This document shows, one piece after another, positions 20,830 to 30,560 of a stretch of 35,910 bases of DNA (its first letter is position 1; each line of letters begins with the position of its first letter). The notes beneath the pieces are model-generated. The model did not search any database. It was given only the letters and a program-made list of their open reading frames with translations, and was not told the origin of the DNA. Made by a program: the position numbers and the translations under genes. Where the stretch lies: assembly GCA_003427395.1 (NCBI GenBank), contig BFEA01000436.1, positions 310,929 through 346,838 on the forward strand, written 5' to 3'. This DNA is from Chara braunii (taxonomy: Eukaryota > Streptophyta > Charophyceae > Charales > Characeae).

Positions 20830-23800
20830 ATGTCGTCGTCAATTCCCAAGGGGGCGCTACCGGACATGGATTTGTTCGAGGAGTTGGGAGCGGGTACTGT
20901 AAACACTCCGTTCTACAACGACCTCGTTCGGCAGGGCGGGTTTGTTTTGGGTCGAGAGTTTTTTAACTCGTAGGAGGAGAAGGACGTCGGCCTCGACGTC
21001 CCCTGCGACGTCGGCCCCACCCAGTAGTTGTCAATGCGCTTGCAGTTATGCGGCGGTTGCGAATCCAGCGGGGCTGTGCCGGAGGGGGGGGATCTGGGTT
21101 CTGGTGCGGCTACTCAACTGCAGCGGGGGGAGAGCCATGGTTAATTTCACGACAGCGAGGATGAGGGAACACCACTAACGACGTCTTCGCCGTTGAGGCA
21201 AAGAGACCGGTCCATGTTGTCTATACCTGGGGTCCGGCAAGCCGCTCCGGCTCGAGAGGAGGTCGCTGTGGCTCCCGGAACGGCGGCAGTCCACTCGGAG
21301 GTCGACTTGGAGACTGCCGAGGGCCATGGCACGGAGGACGAATTCGTGGGCGGAGAGGGAACGCAGGGCAGTCCGCAAAAGAGAAGGGGAGATCATCAAG
21401 ACGACATGGTCAGCTCTTTGAAGAAACGACGACCAAGGCCCCGAAGAGTGTGGGGGAGAAACGGAAGGGAATGGGGGGGGAGCAGGACCACCCGGGTACC
21501 AAACGTCCAGCTTCGAAACAGAAGCAGCCTGCGTCGGGACCTTCCTCGCCACGGCCTCCCATCGATGTCAACCTTGGGTACTCCCTTGAGTACAAAGACG
21601 GCGTCAGGACAAAGCGAGAGTTTGAGATTAGCCCCGTGCGGGTCGTCCACCTCGGGGAGTGGGAGGATCTGTACAACTGGCAGTCCCTGGATCCTGTCCT
21701 TGTGGAGGGGTTCAAAGAAGCGACGTAGTTGGCGTACGACAACAAAGAACATTCGTGCGAGTTACCAACCCTGAAGCTCGCACCGCTGGGGCTGCAAAAA
21801 TCAACTCCCGGGGCCAAGGCCACACATCTGAAGCCGGAGGACTGGAAGGATGAGCTGGCGAGCCAATACTATGACTACGAGGTGTGTGGGCAGCACAACG
21901 TGGTTGCCGCCAGGTTATTGCTCGGCAGCGAGGTGGCCAAGAAGTACAATTTTGAGAGGTGGCTGGCACATATGGTGTAGTTTTTGGACGACGACTTCGA
22001 AGGGTATTTCCTTGTTAGTTCCCAGGACAACAAGAAGGACCTCAATGCCCCTCCTAGACAGTTGAAACAATCCATTAAACACATTCGGTGGCAGTGGAAG
22101 CATGATGGTTTCCCTAGAGTTGTTATGGAAAACCCTAGCAGGAAACAATAACAAGTCTAGAAACGGCGTGAGTTCTTTATGATGGCGCTCCATACGATGC
22201 CATACAACAACTTGTGGACTCTCGCGGATCAAAAGGGAGAGGACGCCATCAAGACGCAAGATATTGCCTTGGGTTCTTACTTCCCACTAGCGATGGCTGG
22301 AGAGAATGTCTGGAAGCTGGCCGTGAAATTTTCTTAAAAATGGAAGACAGGCGGATTGTTGGGCCACGACGGAGCAAAGTGGATCATTAAGAAGAAGAAG
22401 GCCACAAACGTAAAGTCGGGGGTCGCCTACATCGACAACGACAAGTTGGGCAGAAAGGAGGTCGTTTACAACGTCCCCGTGGAGCCGCCGAACAAGAAAG
22501 GCAAAAATGAGAAATGATGGCTCATTGGTTCGTGCAAGTGCCTGAGCCCCACACACATTGTTGGAAAGCGATGGAAGCACTCACCGACAATGGGAAGTGT
22601 CGCGTTCTGAAGAAGGTGCTTGCTTCCCAGGTGGTTTGGGTCCACGTCGACTCCTCCTTGTTGGCGAAGCAGGGGAACCTTAGCGTGCAGGAAATGATGC
22701 AGTTGGTGAAGTGCGACTACGTGCTGGTGAGGTTGTGGAATTACTACCAATTCAAACACGACAAGAGGTTGGACGCGGATTGGATCCAAAAGTATCCTTT
22801 CCTGAAATCGAAGTCCACTGTCTTTAAAAAGTTTGAAAGTCGAGGACTGGATAACGATTTGTGGGACGGTCGAAGTAAATATGTCTCTGGCGTGACGCTG
22901 TTCAAGGACTTCCCACCGTACATGGGTTGAGATAAGGACCACTCGATCGAGGTGTCAGAAAAGTTGGCTGGCCACAGGAAGTTGACTGTCGACTGGAGAA
23001 ACAAGGTTCTCTCCGTGTTGACTAGGAGTGGACTGAAGAGTCGGGTGACTTGACTTGCCGAAGGTATTGTGCACATAAAATGGAAAGACACGGGGGACGT
23101 GACATCCATCACACTGTTCGGCAATGACCCTTTGGAGGCGGACATCAAGAGTGCAGAGCTGAAGGAAGCGGTGGCTGCCACAAAGAGCCACACATTCGTC
23201 CTCGATCTGTGCGAACCGATCGACCTGAAGCTGTGGAAACCGCAAGCGTTCGAGACTTTGAATTCCTATCTTCATACGTGGTGTTCGTCGCCTTGGACTC
23301 TCGTTGTTTCTGTGTCGCGGCAGCACAACCTCTCGTTTCTGGCCAGCATGCACCATCTTTCTTTCGTAAAGCTGTTGGAAGGGAAGTGGGTGGGGAGAAA
23401 TCAGCAGAAGAAAAGTTTCGCTATCGGGAACAATTTGTACACGGAAGACGACCGCATGTACATCCTCTTCAAGGTTGATGATCTGCTCGTTAACACGCCC
23501 CTCGTCTACGAGAGAAGGTTGTCGAGGGGTGCCGCTGCTGCGATGCGGTTGCCTCAGACGGTTACTCAGACGGATGTGTTGGAGATTCCCTTGGCACCTT
23601 GCGACTGTTCACAGACCGTGTCTGAAGGACAGGGCAGTGTCCACGAGGACATGGAAGGCAATCCGACACAATTCGTCGGTCTTATTGATTTCGTTAGCAA
23701 AAAGGGAGAGGGTGTCGTCTTCCTTGGGAAGTCGCACGAGCGAAGCGTGTGGGAACTTCTGAAGGCAGGTCGGCATGTTGTCGTGATGGAAGGGAACACC

Positions 23801-25052
23801 GACCAGTTGCAATTCACGATGCAATTCGTGAAAAGCAAGGTCAATTCAAGGGCCCACAATTGCCAATTCATCGTCGTGAAGGCGACGCGAGATCGTGTGT
23901 GGAGCGACAAGATAGACATGTGGTTCAAGTTGAGTGAGAGGAAGAGGAACAAGATATACGACTTCTTGTTCCTGCAACGTGTCCAAGGAAGGACACTGGC
24001 GCCGAGTATGTCAGCCGCAAACCCGCAGGAACCACATGTTAGCGTTGCTCGACAACTACCATGGCGCCTCCCGCATGAACACGAAGACCTTCCTCGAAAG
24101 GCTACAGTCCTTGTACTTCGTCGAGTCCGAGGAGGAGTTGAGGTTCGGCAGTTACAGTTCCTTGATCTCCATTGACGACGAGGCAGCCACCGGTGTCGAG
24201 TTCGACACCAACGCAAAGGAGGAGGAGAGCGACACCGAGAGCCTCGACCTGCAGTATGACCCACCTTCGGCCGAGCACGCCCGAGGGTCCTCGTCGGCCG
24301 GTCCGTTAACAAGCCCGACATCCCTCGTGTCACCAATGACCAAACCGGCGTCGGGCACTACACCGATGAAGTTGTTGGAGAGAATGAAAGCTCTGGCCGA
24401 TTCCCCGCGCGCATTGCGTCCCGGGTCTGACGTCCCGCCCGATCATTCGTCTTGGAAGGATGACAATATTCACTTCCTTGTTAAACCGTATAGTCATTCG
24501 CCTGAGGTGGACTGGGGCCATGACACGATTTGGCATCCAGGAGTCATCCAGCCCATGATACAAAAGGGCGAGTGGATCATGGCCGTCGTGGTCCCGGGCG
24601 CAGGATGGGTGTCCATCCCTCGCGAGTTGAAATCGAACTTCCTGCACCTCGCGAGGATTTCGGTCCTCCAAAAAGTGAGGGCCGAAAATGACACATTTGC
24701 ACCTGATGATCTGTCCATCGTTTCCAGAGTCGGACGACTATTCGACTAGATTCAGGACAAGTGCTGGTTGGAACTGACGGAGGACTACTACAAGCTCGAC
24801 ACGAGCCCATCGAAGGGCATGGTGGACTGGAAAGTGCCCCCTCCTTGTGGGGCTTACGGGAGTTCCATGGGGGGGGCACCAAACGGTGGAGGGGACGGGG
24901 GTGGCAGTGCGGGGGATGGGAAAGGAGTCCCACCTAGTGGGGAGGGCGGGTCTCACGGCGACACCACGAGAACGGAAGGCAGCCGTGGGGTGGCGGGTTG
25001 GGCCATCGATCGGTATCCGTCTACTGGCCGGGGGTCGGAGCATGCGACATAG
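20830..25052 (+). pseudogene. Decayed long gene with amino-methyltransferase-like region
   Basis: An ATG at 20830 (MSSSIPKGALPDMDLFEEL) opens a frame that is protein-like despite TAG 20971, TAG 21025 and TAA 21142. The N-terminal ~230 residues are disordered with a basic KKRRPRPRR cluster (a possible nuclear signal). A frameshift near 21450 leads to ...NLGYSLEYKDGVRTKREFE... with stops at 21726, 21978, 22149, 22158 and 22335; another near 22510 leads to ...MQLVKCDYVLVRLWNYYQF..., with TGA at 22928 and 23051. The next part has FVLDLCEPIDLKLW (about 23195-23235), WTLVVSVSRQH (about 23294-23326) and then, about 130 residues later, FVGLIDFVSKKGEGVVFLGK and LLKAGRHVVVMEG. That order resembles permuted beta-class N4/N6 methyltransferases (motif IV before motif I). 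The usual DPPY is replaced by DLCE, so catalysis is doubtful. One or two shifts near 24000 lead to a C-terminus with LALLDNYHGASRMNTKTF, TAG 24747 and a Gly-rich tail ending at 25052. Confidence 0.55.
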
Positions 25053-25513
25053 TCCTCTGACCTCCCCACTTCGTCCGCCGGCTCAGCGAGGGAGACGATG
25101 GCAGCCTTGGTTGCTCACAGTAGCTGCTCCTGCGGAACGTTCCAATCGGTCGGGATCCGAACTACGTCAGTTGAGGTGCCGCCATAGCAGTTGGTCGTGC
25201 AGAACTGGTCGGGGTTGGGGGTGTCGAGCAAGGATCCTGCAATTGGCAGCTGAGTGGTGACAACCGGGAATGTGTCGCTTGAGGGAGAGCGACGGTTGCT
25301 GGGGTTGGAGCGAGAGGGTACAAGTGGAGGGTCAGGCGACACGGAGACAACGAAGTCCGCCGAGATCCGAACTTCTTCAGGCGGCGGGGGTCGGCCAGGG
25401 ATTCTCGTGCCGCCGGGAAGGGCAGCGTGCGTGGAGACAGAAGGGCGGTCGTCGAGGTTCGACACAGGTTCGGGAGAAGGGGTTGAATTACATGGAAAGG
25501 AAGGAGGGGGGAA
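25053..25513. other. Spacer with Gly/Arg-rich low-complexity frames
   Basis: Purine-rich (GGA/GAA) sequence opens frames on the plus strand and Pro/Ser-rich frames on the other strand. These are compositional by-products. One copy of the dispersed motif lies at 25352-25375. Confidence 0.4.
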
Positions 25514-26212
25514 ATGGAGGAAGGGAAGGAAAGGAAAGAAGGGGAGGAAGGAGCGGAAGAAGGGGAGGAAGGAGAGGACAGGGGAGAAACGGAGTTGATT
25601 GAATTGCTTGAAGGAAAGGAGGGTGACAAAGGGGACGTGGATATTGGACACGACGAAGGGGAGGAGAGTGAGGACGATGCCGGATCTGGAGAGTCATCTA
25701 ACGAGTTCGGGCAACTCTACTGAGAACATCGTGAGGACGATGTTGAAGATGATGCAACAACAATGGAGATGGAAACACGGGTGGTCACCAGCCTTTCGGC
25801 TGAATGTGAAGACTATGAGGTCCAACCACTGACGTCTACTGTCGATCTCCAACACCGGTTCGACGAGGTTTCCGTTGCTGTGAGGCCATCTAAAGCAAAT
25901 TGTCATATAAACATCGAAGGAGTCATCGATGGCATCTTCGGCGACCAACACGTGTCCGCGCATCCGTCCACAACGCCTGACGTCGACGACCCTCACAACG
26001 TCAAACCATCCGCGGCAGCTACGTTTTCTTTCTTGCCGCCAAACTTTCCGATACTGCCGGCCACCCTCACCAGCGGAGGGGAAGGCGACGTTAGGGAACA
26101 ACAACATGTCACGTCCCCGAAAAAATCTAGGGTCGGCATTCAAGCTCTTGACGTGCTGGCTTTGCCAACGCCAACTTCACCAACGAAGAAGCGGAGAGAA
26201 ATCGACTGGTAA
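25514..26212 (+). pseudogene. Broken ORF: acidic N-terminus, unknown C-terminal region
   Basis: An ATG at 25514 starts a Glu/Gly/Asp-rich stretch of about 60 residues. It is interrupted by TGA at 25721-25723, and the same frame then continues to a stop at 26210. The second part (METRVVTSLSAECEDYEVQ ... SPKKSRVGIQALDVLALPTP ... KKRREIDW) is not low-complexity and ends in a basic cluster, as in a nuclear protein. I do not recognise a family. It lies about 460 bp downstream of the methyltransferase-like gene in the same orientation and could be a second gene of the same repeat unit. One in-frame stop argues for decay, unless a small intron removes it. Confidence 0.35.
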
Positions 26213-27011
26213 GTTGTGAAGAACGTCACACTGTCTGCGCGCCCAGGCTTTCGAGAGCGAGAATGCGGCTTCCTTCGTAGTCCGGATATCGGCGGAGTAC
26301 AGTCCGCGCCATACACACAAGCGGTGTTCACAATGTCTGTTGATGCGGGGAGTTCCGGATGTTGACATACTACAGCCACCAGTCCTTCCAACCACATGTC
26401 GTCGGCCTTCCTGTGAGTCCACAGGTTGCTGGTCACGGGCAGGGAAAACTTTAACAAAAATTTAACAATTCATTAACGGAAGGATCTACCCTTCTATGAA
26501 GAGTGTTTTTATTGAAGCATTCCCTCACAAAAGCCTCCCCGGCTAAGCACATGGCCAACTCAATGGAATGACGAGTTTTTTTTTTCGGAAAGAGTGGTGG
26601 TTTAAGTCCGCCGGGATCCGCACTTCCTATGTCGATGCGTAATGTGGTTAGTCTCTGTGTTCCTGCTATGGGAAAAAGTCCACCGAAATCCGAACTTCGG
26701 CGAATGTTGGTCTTCCGCTTCTGTTCCCTGTTGTGGTTTTACTTTGTGAAGGGCGGGGGCGTCAAGCTCGAATGCGCTAGTCGTTTTATTTTCCAGCTGC
26801 ACACACGCACCTCGGTGCTCATGGCCATGCAAAATCTGGGTTCTATAATCAGAGAGGTCTTGCGTCTTTTAGATTATGTGGTTCTCACATTGTCACTTTC
26901 GTCAGATTCCTGCTGAGAAACGTGTATTCATTGTCCGTTTTGTTTTTCTTCTGTTGTACAGAGGTAGGGTCATCTCGAATATAGAGGTCCTCAAAATATC
27001 CGGAACACATA
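26213..27011. other. No supported gene; two copies of the dispersed motif
   Basis: A 105-codon minus-strand frame (26457-26140) overlaps the end of the preceding ORF and has no domain. The dispersed motif occurs at 26603-26626 and 26675-26699, 72 bases apart. A pyrimidine tract ending in ttctgttgtacag at about 26950-26962 resembles a plant 3' splice site ahead of the Ulp1-like gene; this is inference. Confidence 0.35.
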
Positions 27012-28062
27012 TTGAAGAAAGTCCCAGAGTTGACAACAAATCATGATGATATGTTAAACGCATCAGGGGTTGATGTCGAGATCATAAAAAAGGAGCACTC
27101 CAGTGCCATTGATGAGTGTCTTTCCCTTCTTCCCCCAGAGAAAGGGACATATCCACGATCTTTGAGTAGGGTTCAGACCATGTATGAAAAATACTTAGCA
27201 ACGCGTCATGAAATGAAGGACAATGTTTAAAACTCCGTTTCTCACTATCTCGCGTGTCATTTGCTCGATGTTGTGCAGTGCGGACTACAACACGTGGAAC
27301 ACGCGGGGGAAGATTCGCTGCAGCGACTGCGCCTCGAAGCTTGCGAGTTTTGGATGACATTAAACGAGGCTTAATGCCACTTCACACTGTTCTCTCTACC
27401 CTCGCCGATTGTCAATTACGAATTGCAGCAAAAGATCTTCTCACTCTCTTGCATATCCACGATAGGGTGAATGATGAGGTGTTCATTTTTTACATAGCGC
27501 TTTTGGGGTCGATCTCATGTGCAATATGTGACATTCCGGCGGACCTTCAAATCTTCAACTTTAATTGTTCTTCTTAAGTAAAGTGCAACCTCAAGGATAC
27601 AGTGGGATGGAAAGGTAAGCTAAAAACGTAGATTTGCTTATGATATTATTTTTGTTCCTGTCCACAAAGATAATGATCATCGGGTCCTCCTTTCTGTCAA
27701 CTTGAGAGATAATGTCCTCGAAATTTTTGATTATTTTCCTCGTGTTGTAGCCTATTCGAGTTTTTACCTTAGTGTTTTCGAGTTGATTGTACAATATTTA
27801 GAAAGTCAAACATTACATACGTGGTCAGGTAGGAGTTGGAAGTCGATTGCAACAAAATGTTGTGGTGGAAAGAGTTCCAAGACAAGTGGATGGAGCTAGT
27901 TGCGGGGTGTTCATGTTTATGTCTGCGACGCTGTTGCAACGTGGTGATCCACCACCTTTCAGGTTTTTTTGTAAAGATATTCCGCTTATTATACGACAAT
28001 TGACATCATATATCTTAGAACGTCGTTGTCCTTGATGAATTTTTGATTGAGTTAAAAACTTC
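27012..28062 (+). pseudogene. Ulp1/C48 SUMO-protease-like gene, broken
   Basis: The protease fold is recognisable in pieces. RVNDEVFIFYIALLG (about 27459-27503) matches the Ulp1 opening 'W-L-N-D-E-x-I-x-F-Y'. DIIFVPVHKDNDHRVLLSV (about 27642-27698) carries the catalytic His, with Arg in place of the usual Trp after it. EIFDYFPR (about 27720-27743) carries the catalytic Asp. PRQVDGASCGVFMF (about 27880-27921) holds the oxyanion Gln and the nucleophile Cys. Ulp1 enzymes cleave SUMO from proteins; in plants such domains are common cargo of Mutator-like and CACTA elements. The pieces lie in three frames: a stop at 27575 and a shift precede the His part, and one extra A at about 27852-27855 separates Asp from Gln/Cys. 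The frame 27012-27230 upstream (MKKVPELTTNHDDM...) may be its N-terminal part but is unrecognised. Confidence 0.7.
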
Positions 28063-28387
28063 CCTCGTGTTATAGCCTATTTGAGTTTTTACCTTAGTAT
28101 TTTCGAGTTGATTGTACAATATTTAGAAAGTCAAACATTACATACGCGGTCAGGTAGGAGTTGGAAGTCGATTGCATCAAATGTTATGGTGGAAAGAGTT
28201 CCAAGATAAGTGGATGGAGCTAGTTGCGGGGTGTTCATGTTTATGTCTGCGACGCTGTTGCAACGTGGTGATCGACCACCTTTCAGGTTCGCTTGTAAAG
28301 ATATTCCGCTTATTATACGACAATTGACATCGTATATCTTAGAACGCCGTTGCCCTTGATGAATTTTTGATTGACTTAAAAACTTTC
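28063..28387 (+). pseudogene. Tandem duplicate of the Ulp1-like 3' portion
   Basis: The 325 bp from 27738 to 28062 are repeated directly at 28063-28387 with few substitutions, so the duplication is young. The copy begins at cctcgtgtt and ends at ttgacttaaaaactttc. It lacks the extra A seen in the first copy, so the frame from YLESQTLHT to VERVPR stays open, but the catalytic Gln codon CAA is TAA. The Cys motif SCGVF follows directly. It lacks the His/Asp portion entirely and cannot be a protease alone. Confidence 0.8.
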
Positions 28388-29099
28388 TTTTGGAATATTG
28401 CATTCATTAGTGATTACATTTTGTAAATCCTTAGATTATTCAACTGTCGTTTCCACAACAACATCGCTTTTTTTTATCGTTGCGAGTTCGAGTTGTCTTT
28501 GGCATTCTCACTGTCAGTCTGGCGTCACGTGTTAACTTTTGAATCTATGTCACTTCCGAGTCGTCTGACATGATATGAAGCAAGTGCGCATTGCATTCCT
28601 TGTTTCAAATTGTGTTCAAGTCAACCAAAAGTGTGCATATGACTGACATCAGATAATATTGGTAATTGTAGTGAGATATGGCAAATTGGTGCGTGGATGC
28701 ATGACAAATCTCAACGAGTGTGTGAATGTGTGGTTCATTATGCAAATACCACTAACATCACGTTTCTTGCGTGTGCATAGAATCACATGCCTTGTGACCA
28801 CTTGCATTACATGTAACCAACAATTTTACGTTCGTACCCAAACCTTTTGTGTATGGGCAATTAAAGTTAGGATTCGATTGAAAATAAGCAAATTCAACGT
28901 TTTTGTGTAATGTGATAGGCGTCGTCGCAGAAAACAAACTTGTATGTCAAAATTAATAGTTTGTTACAAGACGTACGGTGAACATCTTTGAGTTGTGCTT
29001 AGACTACTACTGTAACTGTTACATTAGTTGAAGTTGTTCACACAAACGACATTATAATATATCCAAAAAGTTTACAATGACACATTCTTAAAAACAAAC
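28388..29099. other. No recognisable gene
   Basis: This is AT-rich sequence with one 83-codon plus-strand frame (28659-28910) rich in Cys, Thr and Ile. It has no family I know and no repeat link to the rest of the window. Confidence 0.35.
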
Positions 29100-29660
29100 A
29101 TGTCCTACAAGGATACACACATGACACTCTGCTCATCACAATTGCAGACAAGTAAGGATCTCAACACACTTCCGCATATCGGGCGAGATGGTGGGCGTGT
29201 CCATCATCACACTAAGTATTCTAAAGAAGTTTGGATCTCATCTAGATCCAAACAACCGTCACGAGCAAGATGATGGGTATGTCTGCACAACTTAGGGATA
29301 ACCTAAAGAAATGTATTATCCAACACGGATTCAATCATGACACCTTGCTCATTACATTTATAAACTTGAAGCTTAACAAGTATGAATCTCAACACACTTC
29401 CACACATGGTTCCCGGATGCACGTGCCTATCGTTACACTAAGTCTTATAAGTCTTCTTAAGAAGACTTAGTCGGGATCATATCAAACATTCAAACAACCG
29501 CCTCAAGCGCGAGGATGGAGATGCATGTACAACTTATGATTAACCTAAAAAATTTATATTATCCAACGAGAATTCAATCATGACACCTTGCTCATCTCAT
29601 TTATGAAGTTTAACAAGTATGGATCTCAACACGATTCCGCATTTAGGATCTCATTTAATA
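29100..29660 (+). repeat. Tandem ~230-bp repeat
   Basis: caagtaaggatctcaacac (29149), caagtatgaatctcaacac (29377) and caagtatggatctcaacac (29614) mark units of 228 and 237 bp. Shared parts include 'cactaagt', 'caaacaaccg', 'caatcatgacaccttgctca' and 'taacctaaa'. Each of the two full units carries a palindrome at the same place, but of different sequence: tttggatct-catct-agatccaaa (29230-29252) and aagtcttcttaagaagactt (29449-29468). Confidence 0.8.
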
Positions 29661-30304
29661 TAAAGTTAAAAATACACATTTCGTTAAAAGTGAACATTTT
29701 GATTGTTCATTTTTTGTAACAAAGCCGAAATTCATACATGAGTGACATAAATAAGAGAAATTCATGTTGTCAATATGAACTGAGGAGCGACATAAATAGG
29801 AATAAATCGATACAATCATTATTAAGTGTTGCTAACTGGGCCGTGTGAAGGATCTCGCAAGGTCAACAACCGTCATCGCTTGGAGTACTCGAGCCATCAG
29901 CCTGCGACCTGTTATTGAGACTATCACATCTACAGAGTCGACCGTCTTCCCCCCCCCCCCCCCCCCAACCACCCCAGCACACTAACAGTGACCAACCCCC
30001 TGAAAATCACTGTGACATCGAATTTCTCTCTTGTTGGCTATTTTCGAGGTAGTCTTTTGGAGCAACCGCTCTGCAACTCAGAGTAAACTCCAGGTTTGTT
30101 CAAGTGTTCCCATCAACCTGCAACTTGTAACAGGGTCTATGACACCTGCTGACCCTCCCCTCCACCACCCCTACCCCAGCACCCTAACCCCCTGGAAGTC
30201 ACATTTTCCCGTTTTGGTTATTTTCAAGGTGAGTGGACCACACCCTAACCCCCTGGAGGTCAGATTCTCCTTTTTTGCCTATTTTCGAGGTGCGTGGACG
30301 TATC
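29661..30304. repeat. Poly-C run and short tandem repeats
   Basis: A C-run of about 17 lies at 29950-29966. From 29990 to 30300 a block of about 60-65 bp, 'ctaaccccctggaRgtcaSatt' with 'ttattttcRaggtgMgtgga', occurs about three times: a diverged copy near 29994 and two close ones at about 30182 and 30242. No gene is supported. Confidence 0.6.
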
Positions 30305-30560
30305 AAACACCCGCGGACGAGTCCGCGGGTCCGATTTTGGATGGCAAACGCAGATGAGGCCGCGTCCACGGCCGACCTGGTCCGCGCCGCGGACCCGATT
30401 CTACCAGAATTTTCCTGAATTAAATAATACGTTAAAAATATATATATATATATATATGGGGTTGTAGGGAATTTTAAGCCCTACAACCCCATATTTTGTT
30501 GTTTGGAATCCGACTTTGTTTAGGATTTTTAAAAAATCAAAAACTAAATTCGATTTAAAT
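30305..30560 (+). repeat. Palindrome-plus-hairpin element, copy B
   Basis: It starts with the palindrome acccgcggacgagtccgcgg (from 30309) and a segment 'ggatggca...ctggtccgcgccgcggac' that matches the minus strand at about 19027-19078. It continues with ttttcctgaattaaataat and the hairpin ggggttgtaggga...ccctacaacccc (30458-30490), collinear with 18900-18741 on the minus strand. After the hairpin comes gatttttaaaaaatcaaaaa, the box also found beside the 918 and 1117 hairpins. Confidence 0.7.

Larger units (their letters stand above)
7819..26699 (+). repeat. Dispersed 24-bp near-palindromic motif family
   Basis: A motif close to GAAGTCCGCCGACATCCGAA plus CTTC recurs at 7819, 8584, 9338, 9746, about 11004, about 11445, 15327, 15427, 16402, about 16686, about 16896, about 17186, about 17457, 19476, 19591, 20329, 25352, 26603 and 26675. 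All listed copies read in the same (plus) direction, although the motif is itself an imperfect palindrome (GAAGTCCG versus CGAACTTC). It is not confined to one satellite: it also sits next to, but outside, the decayed genes at 20.8 kb and 25.5 kb. The coordinates given span first to last copy. Confidence 0.7.

Noticed and set aside
20538-20906. 122-codon minus-strand open frame
   Set aside because: Overlaps the start of the plus-strand methyltransferase-like gene, has no domain, and the plus strand reads as the coding sense.
20971-24749. In-frame TAG/TAA codons as a reassigned genetic code
   Set aside because: TAG predominates among the internal stops, which is suggestive, but TGA stops and several frameshifts occur in the same genes. 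Decay is simpler. Intact paralogues with TAG at conserved Gln sites would reopen the question.
25254-25602. Gly/Arg-rich open frames on the plus strand
   Set aside because: Shadows of a GGA/GAA-rich tract in other frames of the acidic ORF region.
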